Positions 27,540 to 36,121 of a DNA stretch of 64,000 nt are shown here, piece by piece. Source of the DNA: Gallionellales bacterium 39-52-133 (GTDB taxonomy: Bacteria > Pseudomonadota > Gammaproteobacteria > Burkholderiales > Gallionellaceae); contig NCJL01000008.1 in NCBI GenBank assembly GCA_002278935.1, positions 372,001-436,000 of the forward strand. The letters run 5' to 3'. The notes under the pieces are model-generated. The model was not told where the DNA came from. It worked only from the letters and a program-made list of their open reading frames with translations, and did not search any database. A program made the translations under genes and the position numbers. Every line of letters begins with the position of its first letter. The stretch's first letter is position 1.

Positions 27540-28429
27540 GACACCTCCTTGTCGATACCAACATAAAACACATTGGGTTCATTACCCATTTCCGGCTTCA
27601 GCACCATCACGCGGTGATTCCTGATAAATTCACTGATCGGACTATCCTTGTCGTTGCGGTCACCAAACACACGCGTTCCCGTGGGGCAGGCTTCCACACA
27701 TGCAGGATTCAGCCCCTTGGTGATGCGGTGATAGCACCAGTTGCACTTTTCGGCCGTGCCGCGTTGCTCGTTGAAACTGCGCACGCCGTACGGGCAAGCC
27801 TGCACACAGTACTGGCAGCCGATACAGTATTTGGCATCGATCAGCACCACGCCATCCGGCGCCTTGAAGGTTGCCCCGGTCGGGCAGACCTGCACACAGG
27901 AAGGCTTCTCGCACTGGTTGCACAGCTTGGGCACGAAATAAGCCTTGTCTACCTTTACATCCTTGTAACGGTTGTCGAAGCGGTATCTCATCTCGGAACC
28001 GGTGACTTCGATATTTTTCGGATCGGTCTGGCTGTCGACAATGGCCTTGTCGGAGCCTTCCAGATAAACATAGCGCTCCACCCAGGTACGATGGTGATTC
28101 GCGTCTTCCTGCACGCTGTTTTCCGCCTTGCATGCTTCCATGCAGCGCAGACAGCCGATGCAGCGATCGGTATCCACACCAAATGCCCACTTGTGCTTGT
28201 TCCAGTCGTAATCGGGAATCTTGGGCGGATTAGCCAGCGACTCAATCCGCTGCGCATCGCTTTGCTGGTAGGCGTTGCCGCCACTCGCATGCCCTAACAG
28301 GCTGCTTGCGCTGCTGGTTGCCGTGATTGCCGCACCCGCACACACTGCCCCTGTTCCCATCAGGCCCAGAAAGCTGCGACGAGAAACCTGACCCTCGTCA
28401 TTTGTTTCATTTGTATCCCGCGTAGTCAT
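27536..28429 (-). CDS. Four-cluster [4Fe-4S] ferredoxin subunit with Tat signal (NrfC/PsrB-like)
   Basis: 297 residues. A twin-arginine signal SRRSFLGLMGTG (about residues 16-27) points to the periplasm. Four cysteine groups follow: CIGCLRCMEAC, CNQCEKPSCVQVCP, CIGCQYCVQACPYGVR and CNWCYHRITKG with CVEACP. They fit four [4Fe-4S] clusters of the NrfC/TtrB/PsrB family. I choose ATG 28429 because AGGAAA lies seven bases before it; ATG 28462 would overlap the cytochrome stop. The stop overlaps the nrfD start by four bases, so the two are coupled. Confidence 0.92.
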   Translation of the reverse strand: MTTRDTNETNDEGQVSRRSFLGLMGTGAVCAGAAITATSSASSLLGHASGGNAYQQSDAQRIESLANPPKIPDYDWNKHKWAFGVDTDRCIGCLRCMEACKAENSVQEDANHHRTWVERYVYLEGSDKAIVDSQTDPKNIEVTGSEMRYRFDNRYKDVKVDKAYFVPKLCNQCEKPSCVQVCPTGATFKAPDGVVLIDAKYCIGCQYCVQACPYGVRSFNEQRGTAEKCNWCYHRITKGLNPACVEACPTGTRVFGDRNDKDSPISEFIRNHRVMVLKPEMGNEPNVFYVGIDKEVS

Positions 28430-28452
28430 ATTTTCCTCACTAGGTAACTTGT

Positions 28453-29604
28453 TCATTTGCAATCCACGCTGGCATAGTAAGCCACCAGGTTGTCGATATC
28501 GGCAGCACTCAGGGTTTTTGCCACGCTGGTCATCACCGTATGGTAACGGGTGCTATTCTGGAAAGCCTTGAGTGTAGCGCCCAGGTATTCGGCATTTTGT
28601 CCGGCCAGATTCGGCCACGACTTGCTTCCGCTGATACCCGGTGCGCCGGCGCCGCGCAGACCGCCCGCGTTATGACAGGCGGCACAACCGGCCGTTGCCA
28701 CCTTGGCTTTACCCGCTGCAACTTTCGCCCTGTCACCGCCCGTTACCTTGCAACTATTCTGCGAATAGAAAGCCGACACATTTTCGATATCGGCTTCGCT
28801 CATGCCTGCCGCGATGGCGCTCATCATGTCGTTGTCCCGAACTTTTGATTTAAAAGCCCGGAGAGAACTCGACAGATAACCCGAGTTCTGCCCGGCAAGG
28901 TTCGGAATATTGGCGCTGACACTCACGCCCGTCGCACCGTGACAACCCGCGCAGCTTGCTGAAACAGATTTTCCCGCAACAGCATTGCCGACAAAGACCT
29001 TTTGCATCGCAACCATGCGCGGTACGAAAGAAAAATCAATTTTCGGCGAATGCGGATTGTGGCAAGTCACGCACATCTCCACGCCCGCGTGCGAATCAAT
29101 TGCAATCTGGCGTTGCTCCTTCGGACGACCGGGCATTTTTTCATGGCAATTGAGACAGACGCTGCGCGCCTCTTCCGGACTCAACAACAGCTTTTTGCCC
29201 GGCACATTGGTCGCAAGCGTGTGATGCTTGGGATGAACAATCGAATGCACCTGATCTTCAACCGACAGAGGCATTGCTTCCTTGGAGGGGTGATTGCCTG
29301 CTGCAGAAGTATGGCAAACCTCGCAGTTGGGTCCGTACTTGACTACGACTGTTTTGCTCGTACCATCCTTGCTGGCTTTGTTGTGAATACCGCCGGTCCA
29401 TTCGGCATACACTGCCTTGTGACATGATTTGCAGGTATCAGAACCACGCAACTTGGGGATTTTTGATGCAATTTCTGCTGGCGCATTACCGCGGTAATGT
29501 CCATATTGATAAAACGACGGGTCTTTGAAATAAGTCCTTGCTGTTATTGCAATTATTGCAATAACAGCAATAACAGCCAACAAACGTACAATATGCTTCG
29601 GCAT
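28453..29604 (-). CDS. Hexaheme c-type cytochrome
   Basis: 383 residues. An N-terminal hydrophobic anchor or signal (about 5-24, with repeated AVIAIIAI) leads to six CXXCH sites: CKSCH, CEVCH, CLNCH and CVTCH in an N-terminal tetraheme part (about 58-205), then CAGCH and CAACH in two cytochrome-c-553-like modules, each with NLAGQN and a Met-bearing segment. The tetraheme part resembles DmsE/NrfB-type electron carriers. It is the first gene of the operon with the ferredoxin and NrfD subunits. No catalytic molybdopterin or NrfA-type subunit is adjacent. A perfect FNR box lies about 90 bases upstream. Confidence 0.88.
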   Translation of the reverse strand: MPKHIVRLLAVIAVIAIIAITARTYFKDPSFYQYGHYRGNAPAEIASKIPKLRGSDTCKSCHKAVYAEWTGGIHNKASKDGTSKTVVVKYGPNCEVCHTSAAGNHPSKEAMPLSVEDQVHSIVHPKHHTLATNVPGKKLLLSPEEARSVCLNCHEKMPGRPKEQRQIAIDSHAGVEMCVTCHNPHSPKIDFSFVPRMVAMQKVFVGNAVAGKSVSASCAGCHGATGVSVSANIPNLAGQNSGYLSSSLRAFKSKVRDNDMMSAIAAGMSEADIENVSAFYSQNSCKVTGGDRAKVAAGKAKVATAGCAACHNAGGLRGAGAPGISGSKSWPNLAGQNAEYLGATLKAFQNSTRYHTVMTSVAKTLSAADIDNLVAYYASVDCK

Positions 29605-29692
29605 TAAGCCTCCCTGATTATTTTTTTGAATTTATTTTATTTGGTCAAATTTTTTGACTCTGCGATTCTATTTGAACAAAACAAATCCACGC

Positions 29693-29706
29693 TTGATCTA
29701 GATCAA
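29693..29706. promoter_or_regulatory. FNR/Anr-type binding site upstream of the hexaheme operon
   Basis: TTGATCTAGATCAA, a perfect match to the FNR consensus TTGAT-N4-ATCAA, centred about 95 bases before the cytochrome ATG at 29604. At the usual -41.5 position the transcript would start near 29658. Just downstream is a second symmetric piece, GTCAAATTTTTTGAC (29644-29658). The arrangement suggests oxygen-responsive control. Confidence 0.8.
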
Positions 29707-29763
29707 TTCGCAATTAAAATAATTCACTTAATCAATACAATAACCACATCGATAGCAAGGTAG

Positions 29764-29964
29764 TTGAAGCACATTGAAGACCGCCATGTGCGCTGGCGGT
29801 TGACCGAAAAAAGTGCGTCGAAATATAAAGAGATCGCGATAAAAACAGCGCAAGAAAAATACAGGGAAAGACACAAGAGGCTACAAGTTATCGCCCGACG
29901 GACCGGGGAAAACAGGAAAGAACAACTGCAGGCGGAATTCTTGCAGGCAGTACAAACCCGCTAA
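29764..29964 (+). CDS. Small basic protein of unknown function (66 aa), uncertain
   Basis: A 66-residue Lys/Arg/Glu-rich frame (KHIEDRHVRWRLTEKSAS at the start) with TTG as the only start; CAAGG lies six bases before it. It is predicted helical. It divides from the FNR-controlled operon and ends four bases into the convergent CbiB-like gene. I recognise no family. The composition is unusual enough to be a real peptide, but a chance frame is possible. Confidence 0.4.
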   Translation: MKHIEDRHVRWRLTEKSASKYKEIAIKTAQEKYRERHKRLQVIARRTGENRKEQLQAEFLQAVQTR

Positions 29965-30908
29965 GCGCCCACCCAGCTTGCCATGCTGGCAATGATTAAA
30001 AGCAGCAGCATAATTAACCAGAACACCAGCGCGCGCCATACCAGCCCGACAGCGCTTTGCATAAAGTCAACATCCGCCATATCGCCCGTTCCCAGTTCCG
30101 GCCGCTCGGAAGTCGAATCCAGTTGCGTCACAGGCATGCCAAGGCGCACGCCCAGTGCGCCTGCACCGCTTGCAAGCACAATACCGCCTTCGGGATCGGG
30201 CCAGCTTTGAGCCTGGGTACGCCAGCAATAAATTGCATCTTCAAAATTGCCGACAATCGCAAAAGTTGCAGCTGTCAGACGCGTCGGCAGCCATTCCAGA
30301 TAATGGTAAGCTTGTGCGGCAAATCTGCCAAAGTAGCCGGGATCGGCCTGCTCATTTTGTCCCCAGTGCATATTCAGGAAACGCGACAGCCGATACAGAA
30401 TGGCACCGCTTGGCCCCAGGCCCAGAAACATAAAAATCACAAACCACACCACTACCGCAAATACATTGCGGTGTGTTGCCAGCAACGCCTCTTCGATGGA
30501 CAGACGCACAACCTCTTCACTGCTCAGTTCATCGCACGACTCACTGCGCCAGGCGCCCAACAAGTTGCGCGCCAGCTTGAGGTCATTACTGCGCAAGGCT
30601 TTGTGGATATCGGTAAAGTTATGGCTGAACTGGCGAAAACCCATCGTCAGATAGAGCACCAGCACGCAGAACGCCCACGCCAAAACAGGGTGCTGCTCAG
30701 CCAGCAGCCAGAAAAGTGATGTCACGACTGCCAGTGGCAGCAATACCGCGACTATCCAGGCGATTTGCCCATGCTTGCGTTCGCCCGCGTTAAAATTACG
30801 CTGAAAAAAATCGGCATAAGCACACAGCCAGTCGTTCAAATACTTGCGTGACGACAAGGGCTTGAGCTGTTCAAGCAACAGTGCAAAAATTATGGCAAGC
30901 AGACTCAT
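29961..30908 (-). CDS. CobD/CbiB (AmpE-like) family membrane protein
   Basis: 315 residues with about four to five hydrophobic segments. The start MSLLAIIFALLLEQLKPLSSRKY and the ALLATHRNVFAVVVWFVIFMFLGLGPSGAILYRL block match the CobD/CbiB family in its betaproteobacterial branch. True CbiB makes adenosylcobinamide; these proteins lack cobalamin gene neighbours and may instead have an AmpE-like signalling role. The B12-dependent reductase in this window makes a cobalamin link tempting but there is no positional support. Confidence 0.65.
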   Translation of the reverse strand: MSLLAIIFALLLEQLKPLSSRKYLNDWLCAYADFFQRNFNAGERKHGQIAWIVAVLLPLAVVTSLFWLLAEQHPVLAWAFCVLVLYLTMGFRQFSHNFTDIHKALRSNDLKLARNLLGAWRSESCDELSSEEVVRLSIEEALLATHRNVFAVVVWFVIFMFLGLGPSGAILYRLSRFLNMHWGQNEQADPGYFGRFAAQAYHYLEWLPTRLTAATFAIVGNFEDAIYCWRTQAQSWPDPEGGIVLASGAGALGVRLGMPVTQLDSTSERPELGTGDMADVDFMQSAVGLVWRALVFWLIMLLLLIIASMASWVGA

Positions 30909-30963
30909 GGCATCGTTATTGAATCACTTAAGAATTGAAAAATTAAATCCGGAGCGCTTAACT

Positions 30964-31317
30964 TTACCCGCCTGCATGGCGTTTAATCACACCATCCAGA
31001 AAGTTACGCAGATAGCCTTCGGTCTGCGCACTGTGAAAGCGGTCGATTTCCACACCTTGACTATAGGCGATTACTGTCGGGAAACCGCGCACCTTGTGGC
31101 GACCGGCAATCTTCATGTTTTCATCGGCATCAACCAGTGCCAGCAGGAAAGTCCCCTTGTAAGCATCCGCCAGCTTGTGCAGCAAAGGACCCAGCACCCT
31201 GCATGGCGCGCACCATTCAGCACTGATATCAACCAGTACCGGGGCCGCATGCGATTTGGCGATAACCAGTTCATCAAAATCCGCTTCTTCGACGTTATAT
31301 ATATATTCAGTATTCAT
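30964..31317 (-). CDS. Thioredoxin-family protein
   Basis: 117-residue thioredoxin fold with active site WCAPCR near residues 35-40 and the cis-proline segment GFPTVIAY. A full beta-alpha core is present (VLVDISAEW, ALVDADENMKIAGRHKVRG) and there is no signal peptide, so a cytoplasmic disulfide reductase or redox chaperone is likely. It ends with KRHAGG and lacks the C-terminal TPR half of CnoX. It follows murJ after 122 bases and precedes the CbiB-like gene. Confidence 0.9.
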   Translation of the reverse strand: MNTEYIYNVEEADFDELVIAKSHAAPVLVDISAEWCAPCRVLGPLLHKLADAYKGTFLLALVDADENMKIAGRHKVRGFPTVIAYSQGVEIDRFHSAQTEGYLRNFLDGVIKRHAGG

Positions 31318-31439
31318 TTTTTAGCAGCAGACTGGAAATATGGATGGTTGCTCAATAAAAGTATGACAGTTTAAACGGAGCGTACACCTCCTGTCACGGC
31401 GCTTCGCGTTATAAAAATGTATTTTTGAATTAAATTTCA

Positions 31440-32996
31440 TTAATCTGCACTGCGCCTGGAAAAATCCCCGAGCCTGAAACCGAGCACCGCCAGCACTGCA
31501 AAATAAACCACCATCCCCGCTACGACCAGCCCGCTCAAATGCAGCACCCTCGGCCAGCCGCCGGTAGTCAGCCACTGCTGTTCCGCACCCATGCCAAACC
31601 ACAACACCAGCCCCAATGCGAGCAGCGCAATAAGCAGTTTGATTGAAAACTTCAGCCAGCCCGGCTCCGGCTGGAAGATGCCGCGTTTGCGCAGCAGATA
31701 GTACAAAATACCGGAATTGATGCAGGCACCCAGACCTATCGCCAGAGCAAGCCCTGCATGCTGCGGCTGTCCCTCATATTTTAGCCAGCTGATAAATATC
31801 AGATTCATCATTTGCGTCGCGACCAGCGTAATGATGCCCACCTTTACCGGCGTTCTGATATCTTGCCGCGCATAAAAAGCGGGAGCCAGCACCTTGACCA
31901 GCAGCATGCCGATCAGCCCGATGCTATAGCCCACCAGTGCATTGCGCGTCATCAGCACGTCATGCGCCAGAAATGCCCCACCCTGAAAAAAGGTGGACAA
32001 CAGCGGCACCGCAATCAGGCCCAGACTGAGGGCCGCCGGCAGCGTCAGCATCATGGTAAGGCGCAAGCCCCAATCCAGTATTCTGGAATACTCCTCGGCA
32101 TTGCTTTCGGCATGGTACTTCGACAGGGAGGTGAGCAAAATGGTGCTGATTGCCACTCCCAGCAAACCGGCCGGTATCTCCATAAGGCGGTCGGCATAAA
32201 ACAGCCAGGAGACACTGCCCAGCACCATAAACGATGCAAAGATCGTGTTGATAACCAGGCTGATCTGACTGATCGACACGCCAAAAATCGCCGGGCCCAT
32301 CTGCTTCAGCACGCGCCACACGCCTTCGTCCTTCAGGCTGAAACGCCATCTGGGTAACATGCCAATTTTTTTCAGAAATGGAATCTGGAATGCAAGCTGT
32401 ATAAAGCCGCCCAAAAATACCGCCCATGCCAGGGCCATAATGGGCTGCTTGAAATACGGCACCAGCCACAGCATCGCGCCTATGAAACACAGATTGAGCA
32501 ATACCGGTGCAAAGGCGGATACCCAGTATTTGTTATAGGTATTGAGTATGCCCGCCGCGACCGAGACCAGCGAGATAAAGAAAATGTAGGGCGAGGTGAT
32601 GCGCAGCAACTCTACCGTGAGATTAAATTTCTCCTGATTCGCCACAAAGCCGGGCGCAGTGACAAACACCAGCACGGGCGCGGCAACAATGCCGACCAGC
32701 GTAATCACAAAAAGAATAATCGCCAGCAGTGTGGTGACATGATCCACCAGCAGCTTGGTTTCCTCATGCCCCCTGCGGCTTTTGTACTCGCTGAATATCG
32801 GCACAAATGCCTGGGAAAAAGCACCCTCGGCAAACATCCGCCGCAGCAGATTGGGCAGACGATAGGCAATGACAAAAGCTTCATTTGCCATGCCTGCGCC
32901 AAATATACGCGCCATCATCATGTCGCGCACAAAGCCCAGTATGCGCGAAAGCAATGTCATGCTGCTGATACTGGCCAGTGTTTTAAGAAGATTCAT
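31440..32996 (-). CDS. murJ: Lipid II flippase MurJ
   Basis: 518-residue polytopic membrane protein (about 14 helices) that moves lipid II across the inner membrane for peptidoglycan synthesis. Family features are the N-terminal LLKTLASISSMTLLSRILGFVRDMMMARIFGAG region (in parts) with the conserved Arg of RILGFVRD, then NLLRRMFAEGAFSQAFVPIF, with RRMFAEGAFSQ as the hallmark, and YADRLMEIPAGLLGVAI in the middle. Length and topology are normal. The leftward gene precedes the thioredoxin gene. Confidence 0.95.
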   Translation of the reverse strand: MNLLKTLASISSMTLLSRILGFVRDMMMARIFGAGMANEAFVIAYRLPNLLRRMFAEGAFSQAFVPIFSEYKSRRGHEETKLLVDHVTTLLAIILFVITLVGIVAAPVLVFVTAPGFVANQEKFNLTVELLRITSPYIFFISLVSVAAGILNTYNKYWVSAFAPVLLNLCFIGAMLWLVPYFKQPIMALAWAVFLGGFIQLAFQIPFLKKIGMLPRWRFSLKDEGVWRVLKQMGPAIFGVSISQISLVINTIFASFMVLGSVSWLFYADRLMEIPAGLLGVAISTILLTSLSKYHAESNAEEYSRILDWGLRLTMMLTLPAALSLGLIAVPLLSTFFQGGAFLAHDVLMTRNALVGYSIGLIGMLLVKVLAPAFYARQDIRTPVKVGIITLVATQMMNLIFISWLKYEGQPQHAGLALAIGLGACINSGILYYLLRKRGIFQPEPGWLKFSIKLLIALLALGLVLWFGMGAEQQWLTTGGWPRVLHLSGLVVAGMVVYFAVLAVLGFRLGDFSRRSAD

Positions 32997-33037
32997 AAAC
33001 GGTCATGTCATTTGTTACGCAACGGCGGATTCTAGCA

Positions 33038-33415
33038 TTATCGGACTGCATGCCTGCCCCTTCTGTGCCGCCGGACAACCAGAAGATAGATAATAATATT
33101 CAGCACAATCACCACTGCGGCCAGCAGCATCTGTATCGCAGGCGTTAATCCCGCGGGGTAAATAAGGGGAAGCAGGTATCTTTCGACAAAGCCGGTGTGA
33201 TAAACATTTCCGCCCGCCAGGGCACGAAAATAATTTTCCAGCGGCGTAAGCGGGCATACCCAGCCGCTCACCTCGATGAACACGGCCCATACCACCGCAG
33301 GAAAATGCAGCCAGACAAAGCGCGGCCAGCGCAGCAACAGCATGCCACCGCCCAGTACAAAGACGATAAAAGCAAAATGTACCAGCAGTACAAAGTCAGA
33401 CAGTAAAGAATACAA
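33038..33415 (-). CDS. DUF2784 membrane protein
   Basis: 125 residues, about four hydrophobic helices (LLSDFVLLVHFAFIVFVLGG, FVWLHFPAVVWAVFIEVSG, LLPLIYPAGLTPAIQMLLA and the following segment). The ENYFR and LTPLENYFRALAGG motif between helices 2 and 3 is the DUF2784 signature. Function is not known. It ends in a basic tail (RRHRRGRHAVR). It lies upstream of murJ in the same direction with a 41-base gap. Confidence 0.85.
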   Translation of the reverse strand: MYSLLSDFVLLVHFAFIVFVLGGGMLLLRWPRFVWLHFPAVVWAVFIEVSGWVCPLTPLENYFRALAGGNVYHTGFVERYLLPLIYPAGLTPAIQMLLAAVVIVLNIIIYLLVVRRHRRGRHAVR

Positions 33416-33507
33416 AGGAACATTCCGGCAAGTTAATCGGACAACGCTTTATGTATTGGCATGAAAACCCCGTGCCTGCATAAACGCCGCAATCTTTCAC
33501 CGCCCGG

Positions 33508-34245
33508 CTAGTTTATCGCATCAAGAAAAATTTTTACCTCACGCACCATCTCCGCTTCGTGATGATTAAAAAAGTGGTCACTTCCGGGTACTTTCACCTG
33601 TTTGGACCTGGGATTTTTCTTGAGTGACGCAGCGCGCCTGGCGGCCATTTTCAACACTGGAGGCAAATCATGGTCGCCATACAGATCCAGCACGGGAATG
33701 CGGATACCTGAGTAGGTATAATTATGCCCCAGGCCAAGTGAAGCCCAGCCTGCCAGCCCGGCCTGATTTTTTTCCACATACGCGCGGCTCATTGCAGAGC
33801 CCATGCTATGGGACACAATGGCGACTTTTTTGTAACCCTTGGCCCGCAAAAATTCCACTGCAACATCAATGCGCTCCACCGCTTCGGGAAACAGGGCCTG
33901 ATACTCTTCCGACCTGGCCTCGTTGGCCAGCACCGGCATCTGTATCGACAGGGTGGTATAGCCCAGTTCGGCCAGCTGTGTACGCAGGGTACCGATCATG
34001 TTCCAGTCGGGATGTATGCCCAAACCATGTATAACGACCAGCCCCGTTCTTTCGTTGGCGGAATTTTGGGCCTCGGTAAATAGGGTGAGGAATTTGTGGG
34101 CATTATTGAGCTCCAGATAAACGGCATCTCCCACCACAACACCGGGTATAACCTCCTCCGCCCATTTTTTCTCGCGTGCATAATCCGCAGCCGCAAATAC
34201 CAGATTGGACACCAGCAATAACATTACCGCGGAAAGAATACGCAT
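33508..34245 (-). CDS. Exported alpha/beta-hydrolase-like protein (DUF3530)
   Basis: 245 residues with a signal peptide (MRILSAVMLLLVSNLVFAAA). The start at ATG 34245 follows GGGGGT; an ATG 36 bases upstream would give a poor signal. The fold shows LVVIHGLGIHPDWN (oxyanion strand), then VAIVSHSMGSAMSRAYV with the nucleophile Ser in SHSMGS, then VLDLYGDHDLPP with the acid and KVPGSDHFFNHH with the His. So a complete Ser-Asp-His triad is likely. Substrate unknown. The gene is followed by DUF2784 and murJ in the same direction. Confidence 0.85.
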   Translation of the reverse strand: MRILSAVMLLLVSNLVFAAADYAREKKWAEEVIPGVVVGDAVYLELNNAHKFLTLFTEAQNSANERTGLVVIHGLGIHPDWNMIGTLRTQLAELGYTTLSIQMPVLANEARSEEYQALFPEAVERIDVAVEFLRAKGYKKVAIVSHSMGSAMSRAYVEKNQAGLAGWASLGLGHNYTYSGIRIPVLDLYGDHDLPPVLKMAARRAASLKKNPRSKQVKVPGSDHFFNHHEAEMVREVKIFLDAIN

Positions 34246-34348
34246 CGCACCCCCAAATAAATTGATCAAAGAAAACAGCAAGCCCCAAATATTTCCAGAC
34301 TCAACACAGGCAATGCTGTGGAATATTGAATGGCTGATAATATTTCAG

Positions 34349-34456
34349 GGAAGCCCTGATTAAGTCGTCATTCCCGCGAAGGCGGAGATCCAGCGCTTTA
34401 ATCTTGCTGGGTTCCCGCCTTCCCGGGAATGACAACATGGACTTGATCAGGCTTCC
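34349..34456. repeat. Palindromic REP/MITE-like element, family A, copy 1
   Basis: Nested inverted repeats. The inner arms 34367-34394 and 34406-34433 match at about 25 of 28 positions (GTCATTCCCGCGAAGG against the complement of CTTCCCGGGAATGAC). The outer arms (GGAAGCCCTGATTAAGTC and GACTTGATCAGGCTTCC) extend the palindrome to about 108 bases. It lies in the gap between the divergent DUF3530 and redoxin-membrane genes. A related copy is at 51586-51652. Confidence 0.8.
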
Positions 34457-34539
34457 TTGGTATATCTTCCATGCAAACAGACAAGTCGCATAAGTGATAT
34501 TTCAATTATGCTAACATGCGGCATGGAGATTTTTTTAAG

Positions 34540-36078
34540 ATGACGAGAAAACTGCGCCTCCCCGGCTTTTTTTTACTGGCAATGCTGGTGCACACATTTG
34601 CATGGGCAGTGGATGAACCCCCAGTTTCGCCTGCAGCAGCTTCTGCCCCTGCAGCCACTCCAGCGCTATCCGCAGCAGAACAAAAAACTGTCGATCCCGC
34701 CCAACCCCAGAAAGTGCCCCCCGCCGTCGCCCCCCAGCTAAAACCGGCATCCGCACCTGTCGTTCCGTTCAAGCCTGCTTCTGCACCGGCTGCCATTGCC
34801 AGACCGGCACTGAAACCTGTTATTCCGCCAAAACCCGCTTCTGCACCGGTACCTGCAGCACCGGCAAAACCAATGCAAACACCGGCGCCATCCGTTCATG
34901 CCGCGCCAGTGCCGCCAGCGCCCGCAAAGCCAACTCCCGTGGACTCTGTAGACATTGCCTCGCAAACAGTCGACATAGAAGTGTTTGTACGCGAAGGTTG
35001 CCTGAATTGTGAAAGTGCACATGAGTTTTTAGGCAAACTCAAAAAGCTCAAACCCCATATAAGGATCAATATTCGCGATGTACGCAAGGAGCCGGCGGCA
35101 TTGGAGCTATTGAAACGCATGGCACAAAATCAAAATATAGCCGAGCTGGACTACCCTGCGTTCATCGTCGGCGGCCACCTCATCATCGGGTTTACCGAGG
35201 AAGAAAATACAGCACGACAGATTCTGGAATACCTTCCCGTTTCACCATCAGCAGTACTCCAGGGGGAAAATGGCTCACATCCCTGCGTAACCGGCAACGA
35301 ACCGGACTGCGGTCTGATCGCTCCCACTCCTGTTGACAAGCCGCAAAGCATCATTATTGAAATATTCGGGCACAGTGTGGCGCTTACCCACATAGGCATA
35401 CCTCTGTACACCATTACCATGGGCTTGCTGGACGGACTGAATTACGGCTCGACCTGGGTACTGATCCTGATGATATCGCTGCTGGCACCGCTCAAGGATC
35501 GCACTCTCATGCTGAGCATCGCCGGAACCTTTATCGCCGTGCAGGGCCTGATTTATTTCGCACTCATGGCAGCATGGTTCAATCTGATCCAGCTGGTAGA
35601 AATCTCGCGCATTTCACAAATTGTCTTCAGCAGCATTGCCGTTATCACGGCAGTCATTTATTTTAAAAATTACCTGTATTTCGGCCATAACATTTCATTC
35701 GCATCGCACGAAATTGCCAAGCCCGGCATCTACACCCGCATACGCAAAATCGTACAGGCAGAAACACTGATCACTGCATTGCTGGCCACGGCTTTGCTGG
35801 GGATACTCGTGCAAATAAGCGAATTCAGCTACACGTCCGTATTCCCTGCCCTGTACACACATGTGCTAGCGCTGCAAAAATTCAACACTCTGAGTAATTA
35901 TGCTTACCTCATACTCTACGATTTTGCCTACATGCTGGACGATCTGGTTGTTCTGGCAATCGGTGTATTCAGCCTCAGCCAGGGACGCCAGCAAGAAATG
36001 AATGGACGCATGCTCAAGCTCATCAGCAGCCTGGCATTATTGGGGACAGCTGCATATTTATTGCTGCTCAGATATTGA
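34540..36078 (+). CDS. Redoxin-domain membrane protein with Pro/Ala-rich linker
   Basis: About 512 residues. A signal or anchor (LPGFFLLAMLVHTFAWA) is followed by a Pro/Ala/Lys-rich stretch with KPASAP repeated three times (to about residue 140). A thioredoxin/glutaredoxin-like domain has CLNC near 155-158 (VDIEVFVREGCLNCESAHEF in part) and LDYPAFIVGGHLIIGF. About six membrane helices then follow (250-510), including LLDGLNYGSTWVLILMISLL. The periplasmic redoxin joined to a membrane domain suggests electron transfer across the membrane, in the manner of DsbD/CcdA, but no direct CcdA motif is certain. ATG 34540 is chosen; 34516 is possible. It is divergent from DUF3530. Confidence 0.7.
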   Translation: MTRKLRLPGFFLLAMLVHTFAWAVDEPPVSPAAASAPAATPALSAAEQKTVDPAQPQKVPPAVAPQLKPASAPVVPFKPASAPAAIARPALKPVIPPKPASAPVPAAPAKPMQTPAPSVHAAPVPPAPAKPTPVDSVDIASQTVDIEVFVREGCLNCESAHEFLGKLKKLKPHIRINIRDVRKEPAALELLKRMAQNQNIAELDYPAFIVGGHLIIGFTEEENTARQILEYLPVSPSAVLQGENGSHPCVTGNEPDCGLIAPTPVDKPQSIIIEIFGHSVALTHIGIPLYTITMGLLDGLNYGSTWVLILMISLLAPLKDRTLMLSIAGTFIAVQGLIYFALMAAWFNLIQLVEISRISQIVFSSIAVITAVIYFKNYLYFGHNISFASHEIAKPGIYTRIRKIVQAETLITALLATALLGILVQISEFSYTSVFPALYTHVLALQKFNTLSNYAYLILYDFAYMLDDLVVLAIGVFSLSQGRQQEMNGRMLKLISSLALLGTAAYLLLLRY

Positions 36079-36121
36079 ATCCAGCGTGCAACAATATGGG
36101 AGCGGGGAAAGCCGCTTGCAA

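Noticed and set aside
31321..31602. Leftward open frame at the 3' end of murJ
   Set aside because: Overlaps murJ in another frame, with no start signal.
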